Of a DNA stretch of 11,574 nt, positions 1 through 7,027 are shown one piece after another (positions within the stretch are counted from its first letter, which is position 1; the number at the start of each line of letters is the position of its first letter). The translations under genes were made by a program, and so were the position numbers. Below the pieces are notes generated by a model. It saw only the letters and a program-made list of their open reading frames with translations, searched no databases and was not told where the DNA came from. This DNA comes from Bacteroidia bacterium (GTDB taxonomy: Bacteria; Bacteroidota; Bacteroidia; Cytophagales; Cyclobacteriaceae), in contig JAAURZ010000025.1 of the NCBI GenBank assembly GCA_012031955.1, positions 1 to 11,574 of the forward strand. The letters run 5' to 3'.

Positions 1-405
1 GCCTTTCTCCAACTCGAAATTGAATACGTCAAAGAATGACGGGTCTACGAAGAGGCCGAACACGGGTACGTTCACATTGCCATACACGGCGTCGCCACGG
101 AGGCGGCGGTTGATGCCTACTACTTCGCTGGCGAAAGAGAAGTCATCTCGAATGACCCTTGCCATCGGAAACGCGGTTGACGCGTACGGCTCGCTGCCCC
201 CGTCTACACGCAGCGCCCTGGTGTTAACGCGATAAATGCGATCGGCGTCGTGATGAAAGTTGTCGAACGTAAATTGCTCCTGCACCACCATAATGATGAG
301 CAGGGCCAGCGACATGCTTACGGCAAGTCCGACCATGTTGATCAGTGAGAAAGCGCGATGGCGCAGGATGTTGCGCAGCGAGGTAATAAAGATACTTTTC
401 AGCAT
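1..405 (-). CDS. FtsX/MacB-like ABC transporter permease, N-terminal part (cut by window edge)
   Basis: The ATG at 405-403 opens a frame that stays open for 135 codons to the left edge. The product starts MLKSIFITSLRNILRHRAFS, the same pattern (M-hydrophobic-K/R-N/S...R-N/S-hydrophobic) seen at the starts of the other permeases here, which supports this start. A transmembrane helix covers about residues 19-43. It is followed by the family signature F-x-F-D-N-F-H...R-I-Y-R-V at about 49-64, then the beginning of a MacB-like periplasmic domain, including D-P-S-F-F-D-V-F-N-F near the edge. The FtsX membrane cores and second half must lie to the left. No frameshift is seen in this part. It lies 30 bases downstream of the next permease on the same strand, so the two are probably cotranscribed. 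Substrate cannot be told; the family includes lipoprotein, peptide and drug exporters as well as mechanotransmission systems. No ATPase is adjacent. Confidence 0.93.
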   Translation of the reverse strand, partial: MLKSIFITSLRNILRHRAFSLINMVGLAVSMSLALLIIMVVQEQFTFDNFHHDADRIYRVNTRALRVDGGSEPYASTAFPMARVIRDDFSFASEVVGINRRLRGDAVYGNVNVPVFGLFVDPSFFDVFNFELEKG

Positions 406-435
406 TGGGTTTGGTTTGGCAATGACAATTACTTC

Positions 436-2849
436 TTATTCGTAGCGCAGCGACTTAACGGGGTCGCTGCCGGCAGCGCGCAGGGTCTGGTAGCCGACGG
501 TGCACAATGTTACCAGCAATGCCAGCGCGCCGGTGAACACAAACACGCCGGGACCGACGCGCGTATGAAAGGCAAATTCGCGCAGCCAAAGATCAGCTCC
601 GTACCACGCCAACGGACAGGCTATTGCGTTTGCGAGCAGCACCAGTAAAATGAACTCCCGCGAAAGGAGTGTTGTGATTGTAAAAACGTCGGCACCCAGT
701 ACTTTGCGAATGCCGATTTCTTTTGTGCGCGACGTGACCATAAAGGACACGAGCCCGAGCAGACCAATGCACGCGATAAGGATGGTGACGAAAGAAAATA
801 TTAGGAACACTTTGGCCAATCGTTGCTCCGTTGTACTGGGTGGAGAAATCTTCGTTGAGAAAGAAATACACAAAATCGTTGCCTTCAAAATGCCGGTGCC
901 ACAGCATACCCAAGGACTCCAGCAGTTCGGAAGTATTTGCCGCCGAATAGCGGATGGCGAAGTATTGCGCGGCACGAGCGTTGTAGTCCATCACCATAGG
1001 GCCAATGGGTTGTTGCAATCCGAATTCGTGATAATCTTTCACCACGCCTATCACTGTGCCTTCCGGATACCCCGACGGCGAAGTGATCTTTTTGCCGATT
1101 GCGTTTTCGGCGGTGCCCCATCCCATCATTGACACCGACGTTTCGTTAATGAGCAGCCCGTCTTCGATGTCGGCGGGCCGGCGCAGGTCAAAGTTTCTGC
1201 CGGCAATCACCTTCAGTCCGAGTGTGCTCACAAAGTCTTCGTCGACGGCCATGTATTCCACGCTTATGCTTTCATCTTTTGGCCGGCCTCGGGGAAGGCC
1301 CACTGCCCTACCCAGCCACCACGCCCGGGAATGGCATTTGCAAACGACACTTCCTCTACGGGAGCGAGGGCTTTCAGTTCATTCTTGAACACTTCAAATG
1401 CCTTCAGGTCGCGCGATGGAACGCGGCTGGCATTCACCACAATGATCTGATCCTTGGCGAAGCCCAGGTCACGCTGCTCCATGTAACGCAACTGATTCAT
1501 CACTACCATGGTACCAACTACCAACGCGATGGAAATAACAAACTGAAATACGACCAGTGTTCGCCGTAGTTTTACACCCCTGGCGCCGCTTTGAAATTTC
1601 CCTTTCAATACTTCGATGGGCCGCATGGCCGACATGGCCAGCGCCGGGTAGAAGCCGGCGGTAAAGGTGATGAACACGATCAGTAAAGCGGTGCCGCCAA
1701 GGATCGAGGGCTTTAGCAGGTCAACCAGTTCATACGCTTTGCCCAGGAGCTGATTGAACAGCGGCAGCAATGCAGTTACCATGGCGATGGAAACCACAAA
1801 TGCCATGAGGGTTAGCACGAGCGACTCGCTGAGAAACTGACGTATAAGTGCTGACCGTGTGGAGCCTACCACTTTGCGTAGTCCCACTTCGCGCGCGCGG
1901 AACATGGACCGCGCTGTGGCGAGGTTTACGAAATTGATGCATGCCAGCAAAATTACAAAGAGGGCGATGCCGGCAACCATATACACACGTTGCTCACTGC
2001 CGAGCGGACCCATGCCATTGCCGCGTTGCGTATTAAGATAGATGTCTAGCAACGGCTCGATTCCTACGTACATCATCGCGCCCCATGCTTTCATTTCCTT
2101 TTCCACGTGGTCTGCATAAATGTTCCGGGCTTTGTTTTCAAACGCCTGTACATCCACGCCCTCTTTCAAGAGTATATAATTGCGCACGTTGATATTACCC
2201 CAGCCGCCGTCGAATGAGAAATCCTTGTTGATAAGCGGATAGGTCGAAAAGGAAATCAGCATATCAAACTGCATGTGCGATTGTCGCGGTACATTTTTGA
2301 TGACGCCGGTGACCACGAACTGCATGCTGTCGGCCAGCACCAGTGTTTTGCCAAGCGCATCGCGGCCATCGAAGTATTTATCGGCGGCTGCCTGTGTCAG
2401 CACGATGCTGTAGGGTTCCTTCAGTGCTGTCGCCGCGTTGCCGCTTGCAAGCGGAAAAGTGAAGATGTCGAAGAACGTATCGCCTGTGAAGTAGATGCGT
2501 TCGGTGAAGCGCTTGTCGTCCTTCTTTACCTGGAGGAAGGACCCGTTGCGCATGTACACCTGCTTTTCCACTTCGGGGAAGTCGCGCTCGAGAATGGCGC
2601 CGATAGGCCATCCGTTGGCTTCGAGTTTACTCTCAGACGAACCTTCGTCTGACATGATGATGTCGGTGCGACGCGATAGATACGTGACGACTTTTCGTGA
2701 AAGCGGTCGAACGACATTTCGTCGATCACATACAGCATGATCAAAATACCGGACGTAAGACCCAACGCCAATCCCAACAGGTTGATTCCGGAGTATGCTT
2801 TGAATTTTAAGAGCGAACGAAAGGCAATTTTGAAGTAGTTCTTTAGCAT
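436..2849 (-). CDS. FtsX/MacB-like ABC transporter permease, frameshifted at three points as assembled
   Basis: The ATG at 2849-2847 begins MLKNYFKIAFRSLLKFKAYS, and the TAA is at 438-436 after S-L-R-Y-E, a normal family C terminus. The reading frame changes three times, near 2669, 1287 and 832, so no single ORF covers the gene; the longest intact piece is about 1264-2655. Joined, the product is about 805 residues, normal for the family. In order it has TM1 (about 20-43); S-F-D-R-F-H...R-I-Y-R-V; periplasmic domain 1; an FtsX core with R-E-V-G-L-R-K; the G-F-Y-P-A-L...P-I-E-V-L-K-G hinge; a helix starting L-V-V-F-Q-F-V-I-S-I; periplasmic domain 2 with S-T-L-G-L-K-V-I-A-G-R-N-F; and a second FtsX core with K-E-I-G-I-R-K. 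It is an inner-membrane subunit that would need a separate ATPase. It is first in the unit reading left from the divergent region. Real pseudogenisation is possible, but each break is repaired by one or two bases in a short run. Confidence 0.92.
831..834 (-). other. Frameshift site 3 in the 436-2849 permease
   Basis: The coding strand reads F-S-T-Q-Y up to the codon TAC and then must move to another frame to read T-E-Q-R-L-A-K-V-F. The two frames differ as if one base were added or two were lost in the A run after TAC. Adding two A bases gives Y-K-T-E-Q-R, which best fits the usual spacing between the conserved Tyr and E-Q-R in this family; removing one A gives Y-T-E-Q-R. The first reading is preferred but not proven. 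Confidence 0.75.
1287..1288 (-). other. Frameshift site 2 in the 436-2849 permease
   Basis: Without correction the coding strand runs A-F-P-E-A-G-Q-K-M-K-A and stops. Adding one G, so that GAGGCC becomes GAGGGCC, gives A-F-P-E-G-R-P-K-D-E-S-I-S-V-E-Y and joins smoothly to the second periplasmic domain. This is a one-base deficit in a G run. Confidence 0.85.
2668..2670 (-). other. Frameshift site 1 in the 436-2849 permease
   Basis: After the conserved R-I-Y-R-V the coding strand reads GTCGCACC. Adding one G (GTCGGCACC) gives R-V-G-T-D-I-I-M-S-D-E-G and joins directly to the long downstream frame. This is a one-base deficit at a G doublet. Confidence 0.85.
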
Positions 2850-2931
2850 AGGGTCGGATGCTTTTTAAAGTAAGATGGAGTTATGAATAAAAAAGTTACA
2901 AGCACGCAACAACGATAAACACCAGGCTACG

Positions 2932-2949
2932 ATTGTAAAATATTGTAAA
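2932..2949. repeat. Tandem direct repeat ATTGTAAA, 10-bp period
   Basis: ATTGTAAA occurs at 2932-2939 and again at 2942-2949. The copies are 10 bp apart, one helical turn, so both would face the same side of the DNA. It lies upstream of the leftward permease start. It may be a pair of binding half-sites or simply AT-rich sequence; no known operator is recognised. Confidence 0.5.
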
Positions 2950-2958
2950 GGAGGAACA

Positions 2959-3030
2959 ATGAGAGTGCCATTGCGTTTTTGCGCTGAAAATGCAGTTTTA
3001 TACGGAAAGATGTGTTCCGTTCCGTACTAA
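2959..3030 (+). CDS. Possible small ORF (23 codons) with strong ribosome binding site
   Basis: AAAGGAGG at 2947-2954 lies four bases before ATG at 2959-2961, a near-perfect Shine-Dalgarno arrangement that no other start in this window has. The frame gives 23 residues beginning MRVPLRFCAENAVLYG and ends with TAA at 3028-3030, 112 bases before the dehydrogenase start on the same strand. It could be a leader peptide, an independent small protein, or chance; Bacteroidota ribosomes rely little on Shine-Dalgarno pairing, which lowers the weight of the signal. No family is recognised. Confidence 0.2.
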   Translation: MRVPLRFCAENAVLYGKMCSVPY

Positions 3031-3046
3031 AACGTCCGACCACGAA

Positions 3047-3060
3047 CACCCTCGGGGGTG
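3047..3060. other. Small GC-rich hairpin, 5-bp stem
   Basis: CACCC (3047-3051) pairs with GGGTG (3056-3060) around a four-base loop, TCGG. On the plus strand AAAAC follows, and on the minus strand there is no run of T, so it does not look like an intrinsic terminator. It would lie in the untranslated leader of the dehydrogenase if transcription begins upstream of it. Confidence 0.4.
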
Positions 3061-3072
3061 AAAACAGAAAGC

Positions 3073-3093
3073 ATATCCCGTGTGCCGGGGTAT
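3073..3093. other. Hairpin, 8-bp stem upstream of the dehydrogenase gene
   Basis: ATATCCCG (3073-3080) pairs with CGGGGTAT (3086-3093) around the loop TGTGC, with one G-U pair in the plus-strand RNA. It ends 49 bases before the dehydrogenase start codon. It may be a 5' leader structure or a protein-binding palindrome. No riboswitch class is recognised. Confidence 0.5.
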
Positions 3094-3142
3094 CCATGAA
3101 TTATGATAATCTTTAACCGACCAACGTAGTTTTATTACTGTT

Positions 3143-3826
3143 ATGAAAACCGCCATCATCACGGGGGCTACCGGAAACCTGGGGAGCGCCGTCATCGAAA
3201 AATTCAAAACGCTGAATTACCGGATCGTAGCGACCACCACGCCGAAGTCGGCCGGCGCACAACTTGGCGCGGGCGTTGATGCACATCCTGTCGATCTTAC
3301 GAACGAGGCGGCAACGCATGCGTTCGTGGAGAGCGTGCTGCAAAAGTATGGGGGTGTCGATGTCGCCTTGCTGCTGGTGGGCGGCTATGCCTCCGGCACT
3401 GTCGCGCAGACGGATATGTTGTCGGTGAAGAAGATGTTGTCACTGAATTTCGATACGGCCTTTCACGTGGCGCAGCCGGTATTTCAATCCATGCTGGCAC
3501 GCGGCTATGGTCGCATCGTGCTGGTAGGCTCAAGGCCCGCGCTCAACCCAAAGGATGCACGACACAGCGTCGGCTACGCATTTGCAAAATCGCTGCTGCT
3601 TCGCCTGGCCGAGGTACTGAACATCGAGGGTGCGACGCATAATGTACTCACCACGGTGGTGGTACCCAGCACAATCGATACGCCTGCCAATCGCAAAGAC
3701 ATGCCCGATGCCGACTTTACAAAATGGGTGTCGCCTGCCACTATCGCCGACGCGATGGCGATAGCGGTATCCGGCGAGGCGGATGCATGGCGCGAGTCAG
3801 TGATCAAGGTATATGGCCGCGCTTAG
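3143..3826 (+). CDS. Short-chain dehydrogenase/reductase, dihydropteridine-reductase-like
   Basis: This intact 227-residue gene runs from ATG at 3143 to TAG at 3824-3826. The product is a soluble NAD(P)-dependent Rossmann oxidoreductase. Visible are the nucleotide-binding T-G-A-T-G-N-L-G at 7-14 (T-G-x-x-G-x-x-G spacing rather than the classical T-G-x-x-x-G-x-G), D51 in V-D-L-T, V-G-G at 79-81 in place of N-A-G, N102, S130 in V-G-S and the catalytic Y145-x-x-x-K149. After the active site comes D-T-P-A-N-R-K-D-M-P-D-A-D-F-T-K-W at 179-195. This closely matches the corresponding stretch of animal quinonoid dihydropteridine reductase as I recall it, and V-G-G-Y also resembles that family. The reaction could therefore be pterin recycling, but no aromatic amino acid hydroxylase is nearby, so the substrate is open. 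It points away from the permease pair and ends 3 bases from the convergent steroid-reductase-like gene. There is no Shine-Dalgarno sequence before the start. Confidence 0.95.
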   Translation: MKTAIITGATGNLGSAVIEKFKTLNYRIVATTTPKSAGAQLGAGVDAHPVDLTNEAATHAFVESVLQKYGGVDVALLLVGGYASGTVAQTDMLSVKKMLSLNFDTAFHVAQPVFQSMLARGYGRIVLVGSRPALNPKDARHSVGYAFAKSLLLRLAEVLNIEGATHNVLTTVVVPSTIDTPANRKDMPDADFTKWVSPATIADAMAIAVSGEADAWRESVIKVYGRA

Positions 3827-3829
3827 CCA

Positions 3830-4585
3830 TCAAAGCAAGTACGGTATCACCGCCTTGCGACGTTCGGGATAATCAGGGAAGGTTCGCAGGTACCATTGGT
3901 GGTGCAGCAACGCGCGCGGCAGCAGGTTCGCCACCGTCCAAACCACAAAAGACCATGATGCCAGGTGTTGTGCCATCAGCGCAAACCCGGTCCATTCAAT
4001 CATCTCTCCCAAATAGTTTGGACAAGATACCCAGCGGTACAGCCAACCATATGGGATGACGTAGGCCTGAGGACTTTCCTTTCTTAACCGAATAAGGCGA
4101 TTGTCGCTTTTGATGTTGAACCAGATGCCGACGAAGAACAGCATGGCGCCGGTTTGAAACGAAGTCTCAAAACCGATATCGGGCGGATAGTCGGCAACGT
4201 ACGTGAAACTGTAACCAAGCAAATTAGCATTTACCAAATTAAAGAAGACGGCGGACCCCACCACCACCGCTGAAGTTTTCTTCACCGTGTTGCGAAGTCT
4301 AAAAGGATAGATGAGTGCGCGATAGGTATAGTGCCCTATGTACAGTAGCATGAGCCACAGCGTCATGTCATCGAGTGTGCGAAAGTAATACAGTAAATAG
4401 GCGAGCATCACAGCCAACGCCGGCGACTCCATGATTATCCACCCAACGCGGGCATCCATCTGGCGGCCCCATCCCGGTGCGGCGTACCTGCCATACGGCG
4501 CGGGTTTCCGAAGTAAATAGAAAAATGAAATCACCGCCACCAGCATCCAGCCGATGATGATCGAGTTGAGCACACTGTCAGTCAA
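3830..4585 (-). CDS. Steroid 5-alpha-reductase family membrane protein (3-oxo-5-alpha-steroid 4-dehydrogenase-like)
   Basis: This intact 251-residue polytopic membrane protein ends with TGA at 3832-3830. Family signatures run along its whole length: P-Y-G-R-Y-A at 30-35; E53 in M-E-S-P, matching the catalytic Glu of the human enzymes (Q-E-L-P there, with Met in place of Gln here); H85-Y86 in G-H-Y-T-Y-R; I-P-Y-G-W-L...V-S-C-P-N-Y-L-G-E-M-I-E-W-T-G at 177-200; and H228-H229 before W-Y-L-R-T-F-P-D-Y-P-E-R-R-K-A-V-I-P at 231-248. The family uses NADPH to reduce a double bond conjugated to a ketone in steroids or related lipids; the bacterial substrate is unknown. The start is TTG at 4585: an in-frame stop lies at 4603-4601 and the next choices are GTG at 4573 or ATG at 4546, which would cut into the first membrane helix. 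It follows the 4632-7025 permease by 46 bases on the same strand and converges with the dehydrogenase. Confidence 0.93.
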   Translation of the reverse strand: MTDSVLNSIIIGWMLVAVISFFYLLRKPAPYGRYAAPGWGRQMDARVGWIIMESPALAVMLAYLLYYFRTLDDMTLWLMLLYIGHYTYRALIYPFRLRNTVKKTSAVVVGSAVFFNLVNANLLGYSFTYVADYPPDIGFETSFQTGAMLFFVGIWFNIKSDNRLIRLRKESPQAYVIPYGWLYRWVSCPNYLGEMIEWTGFALMAQHLASWSFVVWTVANLLPRALLHHQWYLRTFPDYPERRKAVIPYLL

Positions 4586-4596
4586 AAGAGAAAGAT

Positions 4597-4615
4597 TTTC
4601 CTATAATATAGGAAA
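4597..4615. repeat. Perfect inverted repeat, 8-bp arms, in the permease/5-alpha-reductase gap
   Basis: TTTCCTAT (4597-4604) and ATAGGAAA (4608-4615) are exact reverse complements around AAT. The palindrome fills most of the 46-base gap between the permease stop (4632) and the TTG start at 4585. On the minus strand it begins 16 bases after the stop and is followed by T-rich sequence (ATCTTTCTCTTTT), so it could act as a weak terminator or attenuator between the two genes. Alternatively it could be an operator. The stem is AT-rich, so terminator strength would be low. Confidence 0.6.
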
Positions 4616-4631
4616 TACTGCGACGTGGTTG

Positions 4632-7025
4632 CTACTCTGCGCGCAGTACTTCCACAGGATTGGACCGGGCGGCCTTCACAGCATGATAGCTCACGGTAAT
4701 CCAGGCAATGGTCAATGCGGCCAACGCGCCGCCGGCAAAATCGAACCAGGCCGGTTTGATGTGGTAGGCAAATGACTGAAGCCACTGGTCCATAAGCCAC
4801 CACGTAAGCGGAAGCGACAGCAGGGTGGCGAGAATGACCAGCTTGGAGAACTGCGAATTGAGCAAGCGTGTGATGGTGCCCGTAGATGCGCCCATTACTT
4901 TTCTGATGCCGATTTCCTTGGTGCGCTGCTCGGCCACGAACGCCGACAATCCCAACAGACCAAGACATGAAATTGCAATGGCCAGCATGGTAAAGAAGAG
5001 GCAGGCTTTTCCGAACACGCGCTCTTTGACAAGTATAGCGCCGAAGTTATCGTCGAGCCAGTGGTACCGGAAGGGTTCTTCCTGGTTGTATTTTTTCCAT
5101 GTACGTTCTGCTGTTGCCAGGAAGCCTGACAAGTCGTTGCCCTGAAGGCGGAAACCCGCTTGCCTGCTACCGAAATTGTTAGCGTTCGGGTTATGCAACA
5201 TAATGGCGAGGGGCGCGATGCGGGTTCGCAACGACTCCCAATGGAAATCGGAGACCATGCCAATCACCTCCATGTTGTCATTGAGTCGTGCGCCCACAGG
5301 GTCGTCGGGAAGGCCCAATGCCTTGGCAGCCGACTCGTTAAGAATAACGGATGCGGTATCGGACAAAACGTTTTCTCTGAAGGTTCGTCCCGATAGTAAT
5401 CTGAAACCCATCAAGTCCAAGTAGTTTGCATCGCCATAGTACGTGCTGATGGCCATTGCGTCAGGCACCTGCGGACTTTGATAACTCATATACGACATGG
5501 TCGATTTGCTGCCGGGTTCGCCGCCATGCAGGCTGGCCAGTTTTACCTCCGACCGGACGGAAAGTTCATCCACAAAAGTTTGCTTCGCGCTCCCAAGCAC
5601 GTCCGCGTGGTCTATCGTTAACACATTGGCTGGATCAAATCCAAGGTCTTTGTCTTTCATGAAAGACAGCTGCCTGAGAATAATTGTGGTGCTCACAATG
5701 AGCGCGATGGAAATGACGAATTGAAAAACAACAAGCGTTTCGCGGAATCCAAAACGTCTCCCGGTTTTCATGGTGCCTTTAAGCACCTCTACGGGCTTGA
5801 ACGATGCAAGGTAAAAAGAAGGATAGGCGCCAGCGGCAAGACCTACACAGGTCGTAAAAGTAAATGCTACCAACAATTGAACACCACTGGACCAGATGTT
5901 GACCGACAACAACTCGCCGGATATCCAATGGAATACCAGAAGAAACAACTCAACCAGACCCAGGGCCAGCACCATGGCGATCCAACTCATTGTAACCGAT
6001 TCATGAAGGAACTGCATTACAAGCATCCGTTTGGAAGAGCCCAGCGTTTTGCGTACACCTACTTCTTTGGCCCGCCGCGTGGCGCGGGCTGTGGATAAGT
6101 TGATGAAGTTGGCAGCGGCGAGGCACAGGATGAATATTGAAATGCCGGCAAATATTTTCATGTTGGCTTCGTTGCCGCCCGGAGAAAGATCATATACGGC
6201 CTTAGCGCGCAGGTAAATATCCGTGAGCGATGTTATGGAAAACCTGAGTGCGTTGTCGTTCGCCTTAAATTCCTCTAAGGTTTTTCCAAAGTAAGTTCCA
6301 GCCGTGGGGTAAACTTGTTGCTCCAGGATTTGATCCAGGGCTCGCCGCAGGTCCTGCTCATGGGCATTCTCTTTCAATAAAAAATAATTATAACCCGCTG
6401 CCGATGTCCAGTATTTCGTATCGGGTTGCCATTGTGATGTGTGCGAGAGCCAAATCTTCGCTTTCATGTGCGATGGCCTGGCGTCGTCGTACACCACACC
6501 TGTAACCTGGTATGGCGTCTTCTGCTTCCCGACATAGAATGTGTCGCCTACCGGGTTTGCAGTGCCGAAAAACAACGTAGCCATTTCTTCTGTGATAACC
6601 GCGCTCTGCGGCATGTTGAGGGCCTCTATGGCGGGCCGCCTTGAATGCAAATGAAAACACTTTGAAGAAGGAAGAATCGGTAGTGTACACCGTGAGCCCT
6701 TCATAGGGTTTTTCGCCTACTGTGATAAGATCGTTTGTCGCGTAAATTCGTGTTGCCGCCTCGATGCCTTCGAACTGCTGCGGCAGATGTTCGAGCAACA
6801 GATCGGGCGCATTCGCAAACTTGCCCATGTTGAAGAAGCTGACGCCCACCCGATATATATGGTCGGCCTTCTCGAAGTGTCGGTCTGGCGCCACTCGCCG
6901 TACACGTACACGAAAATGACGAGGCTGCATGCGATACCCACGGCCAGGCCTATAATATTGATCAGTGAGTAGTATAGCTGGCGCAGAAAATTGCGCCCGG
7001 CCACGATGAAAAAATTTCTAAACAT
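4632..7025 (-). CDS. FtsX/MacB-like ABC transporter permease, frameshifted at two points as assembled
   Basis: The ATG at 7025-7023 begins MFRNFFIVAGRNFLRQLYYS, and the TAG is at 4634-4632 after N-P-V-E-V-L-R-A-E. Frame breaks near 6885 and 6635 divide it; the piece from about 6640 to 4632 is one open frame holding most of the protein. Joined, it gives about 798 residues. It shows TM1 (about 20-42); periplasmic domain 1 with D-S-S-F-F-K-V-F-S-F and V-I-T-E-E-M-A; FtsX core 1 with F-I-N-L-S-T-A-R-A-T-R-R-A-K-E-V-G-V-R-K; A-Y-P-S-F-Y-L-A-S-F-K-P-V-E-V-L-K-G; periplasmic domain 2 with D-L-M-G-F-R-L-L-S-G-R; and FtsX core 2 with E-Q-R-T-K-E-I-G-I-R-K. The membrane cores look most like those of the 7028-9462 neighbour, while the periplasmic parts differ more. 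Its start lies 2 bases after the stop of that upstream gene, so they are almost certainly cotranscribed and possibly translationally coupled. Substrate is unknown. Confidence 0.93.
6631..6640 (-). other. Frameshift site 2 in the 4632-7025 permease
   Basis: After F-S-F-A-F-K-A the frame must change to read A-I-E-A-L-N-M-P-Q-S-A-V. The difference equals one extra or two missing bases. Restoring one G and one C in the GGCCC stretch gives K-A-G-P-A-I-E-A-L, whose spacing fits the family (usually K-x-G-D-P-x-x-A-L). Removing one base instead would leave the loop one residue short. Confidence 0.75.
6884..6886 (-). other. Frameshift site 1 in the 4632-7025 permease
   Basis: The coding strand reads CAGACCGACAC after G-E-W-R. 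Adding one G (CAGGACCGACAC) gives W-R-Q-D-R-H-F-E-K-A-D-H-I-Y-R-V, the expected D-R-x-F...I-Y-R-V signature after TM1. This is a one-base deficit at a G doublet. Confidence 0.88.
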
Positions 7026-7027
7026 AG

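Larger units (their letters stand above)
2850..3142. promoter_or_regulatory. Divergent intergenic region between permease and short-chain dehydrogenase genes
   Basis: These 293 bases separate two divergent starts and must hold the promoters of both the leftward permease pair and the rightward dehydrogenase. On the minus strand the block at 2898-2891 reads TAACTTTT, close to the Bacteroidota -7 element TAnnTTTG, but I see no matching TTTG about 20 bases upstream, so this is only a weak candidate. No convincing -7/-33 pair was found for the plus strand. The region also holds a direct repeat (2932-2949), a short ORF with a strong ribosome binding site (2959-3030) and two hairpins (3047-3060, 3073-3093), listed separately. 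Neither flanking gene has a Shine-Dalgarno sequence before its start, as is usual in Bacteroidota. Confidence 0.6.

Noticed and set aside
650..1132. Plus-strand open frame of 160 codons
   Set aside because: It is antisense to the permease at 436-2849; composition and lack of motifs mark it as a shadow.
3047..3060. Hairpin considered as a rho-independent terminator
   Set aside because: The stem is only 5 bp and no T tract follows on either strand.
2998..3207. Minus-strand open frame overlapping the dehydrogenase start
   Set aside because: It covers the start and nucleotide-binding region of a clearly real gene on the other strand and has no supporting start signal or family.
3830..4585. Isoprenylcysteine methyltransferase or other short membrane methyltransferase-like family as the identity
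   Set aside because: The P-Y-G-R-Y, catalytic Glu, Y-L-G-E-x-I-E-W and H-H...Y-P-x-x-R-K-A-x-I-P motifs match the steroid 5-alpha-reductase family over the full length.
3143..4585. A dedicated steroid or bile-acid conversion cluster
   Set aside because: There are only two candidate enzymes, facing each other rather than in an operon, and the dehydrogenase resembles pterin reductase more than hydroxysteroid dehydrogenases. Position alone does not support a pathway.
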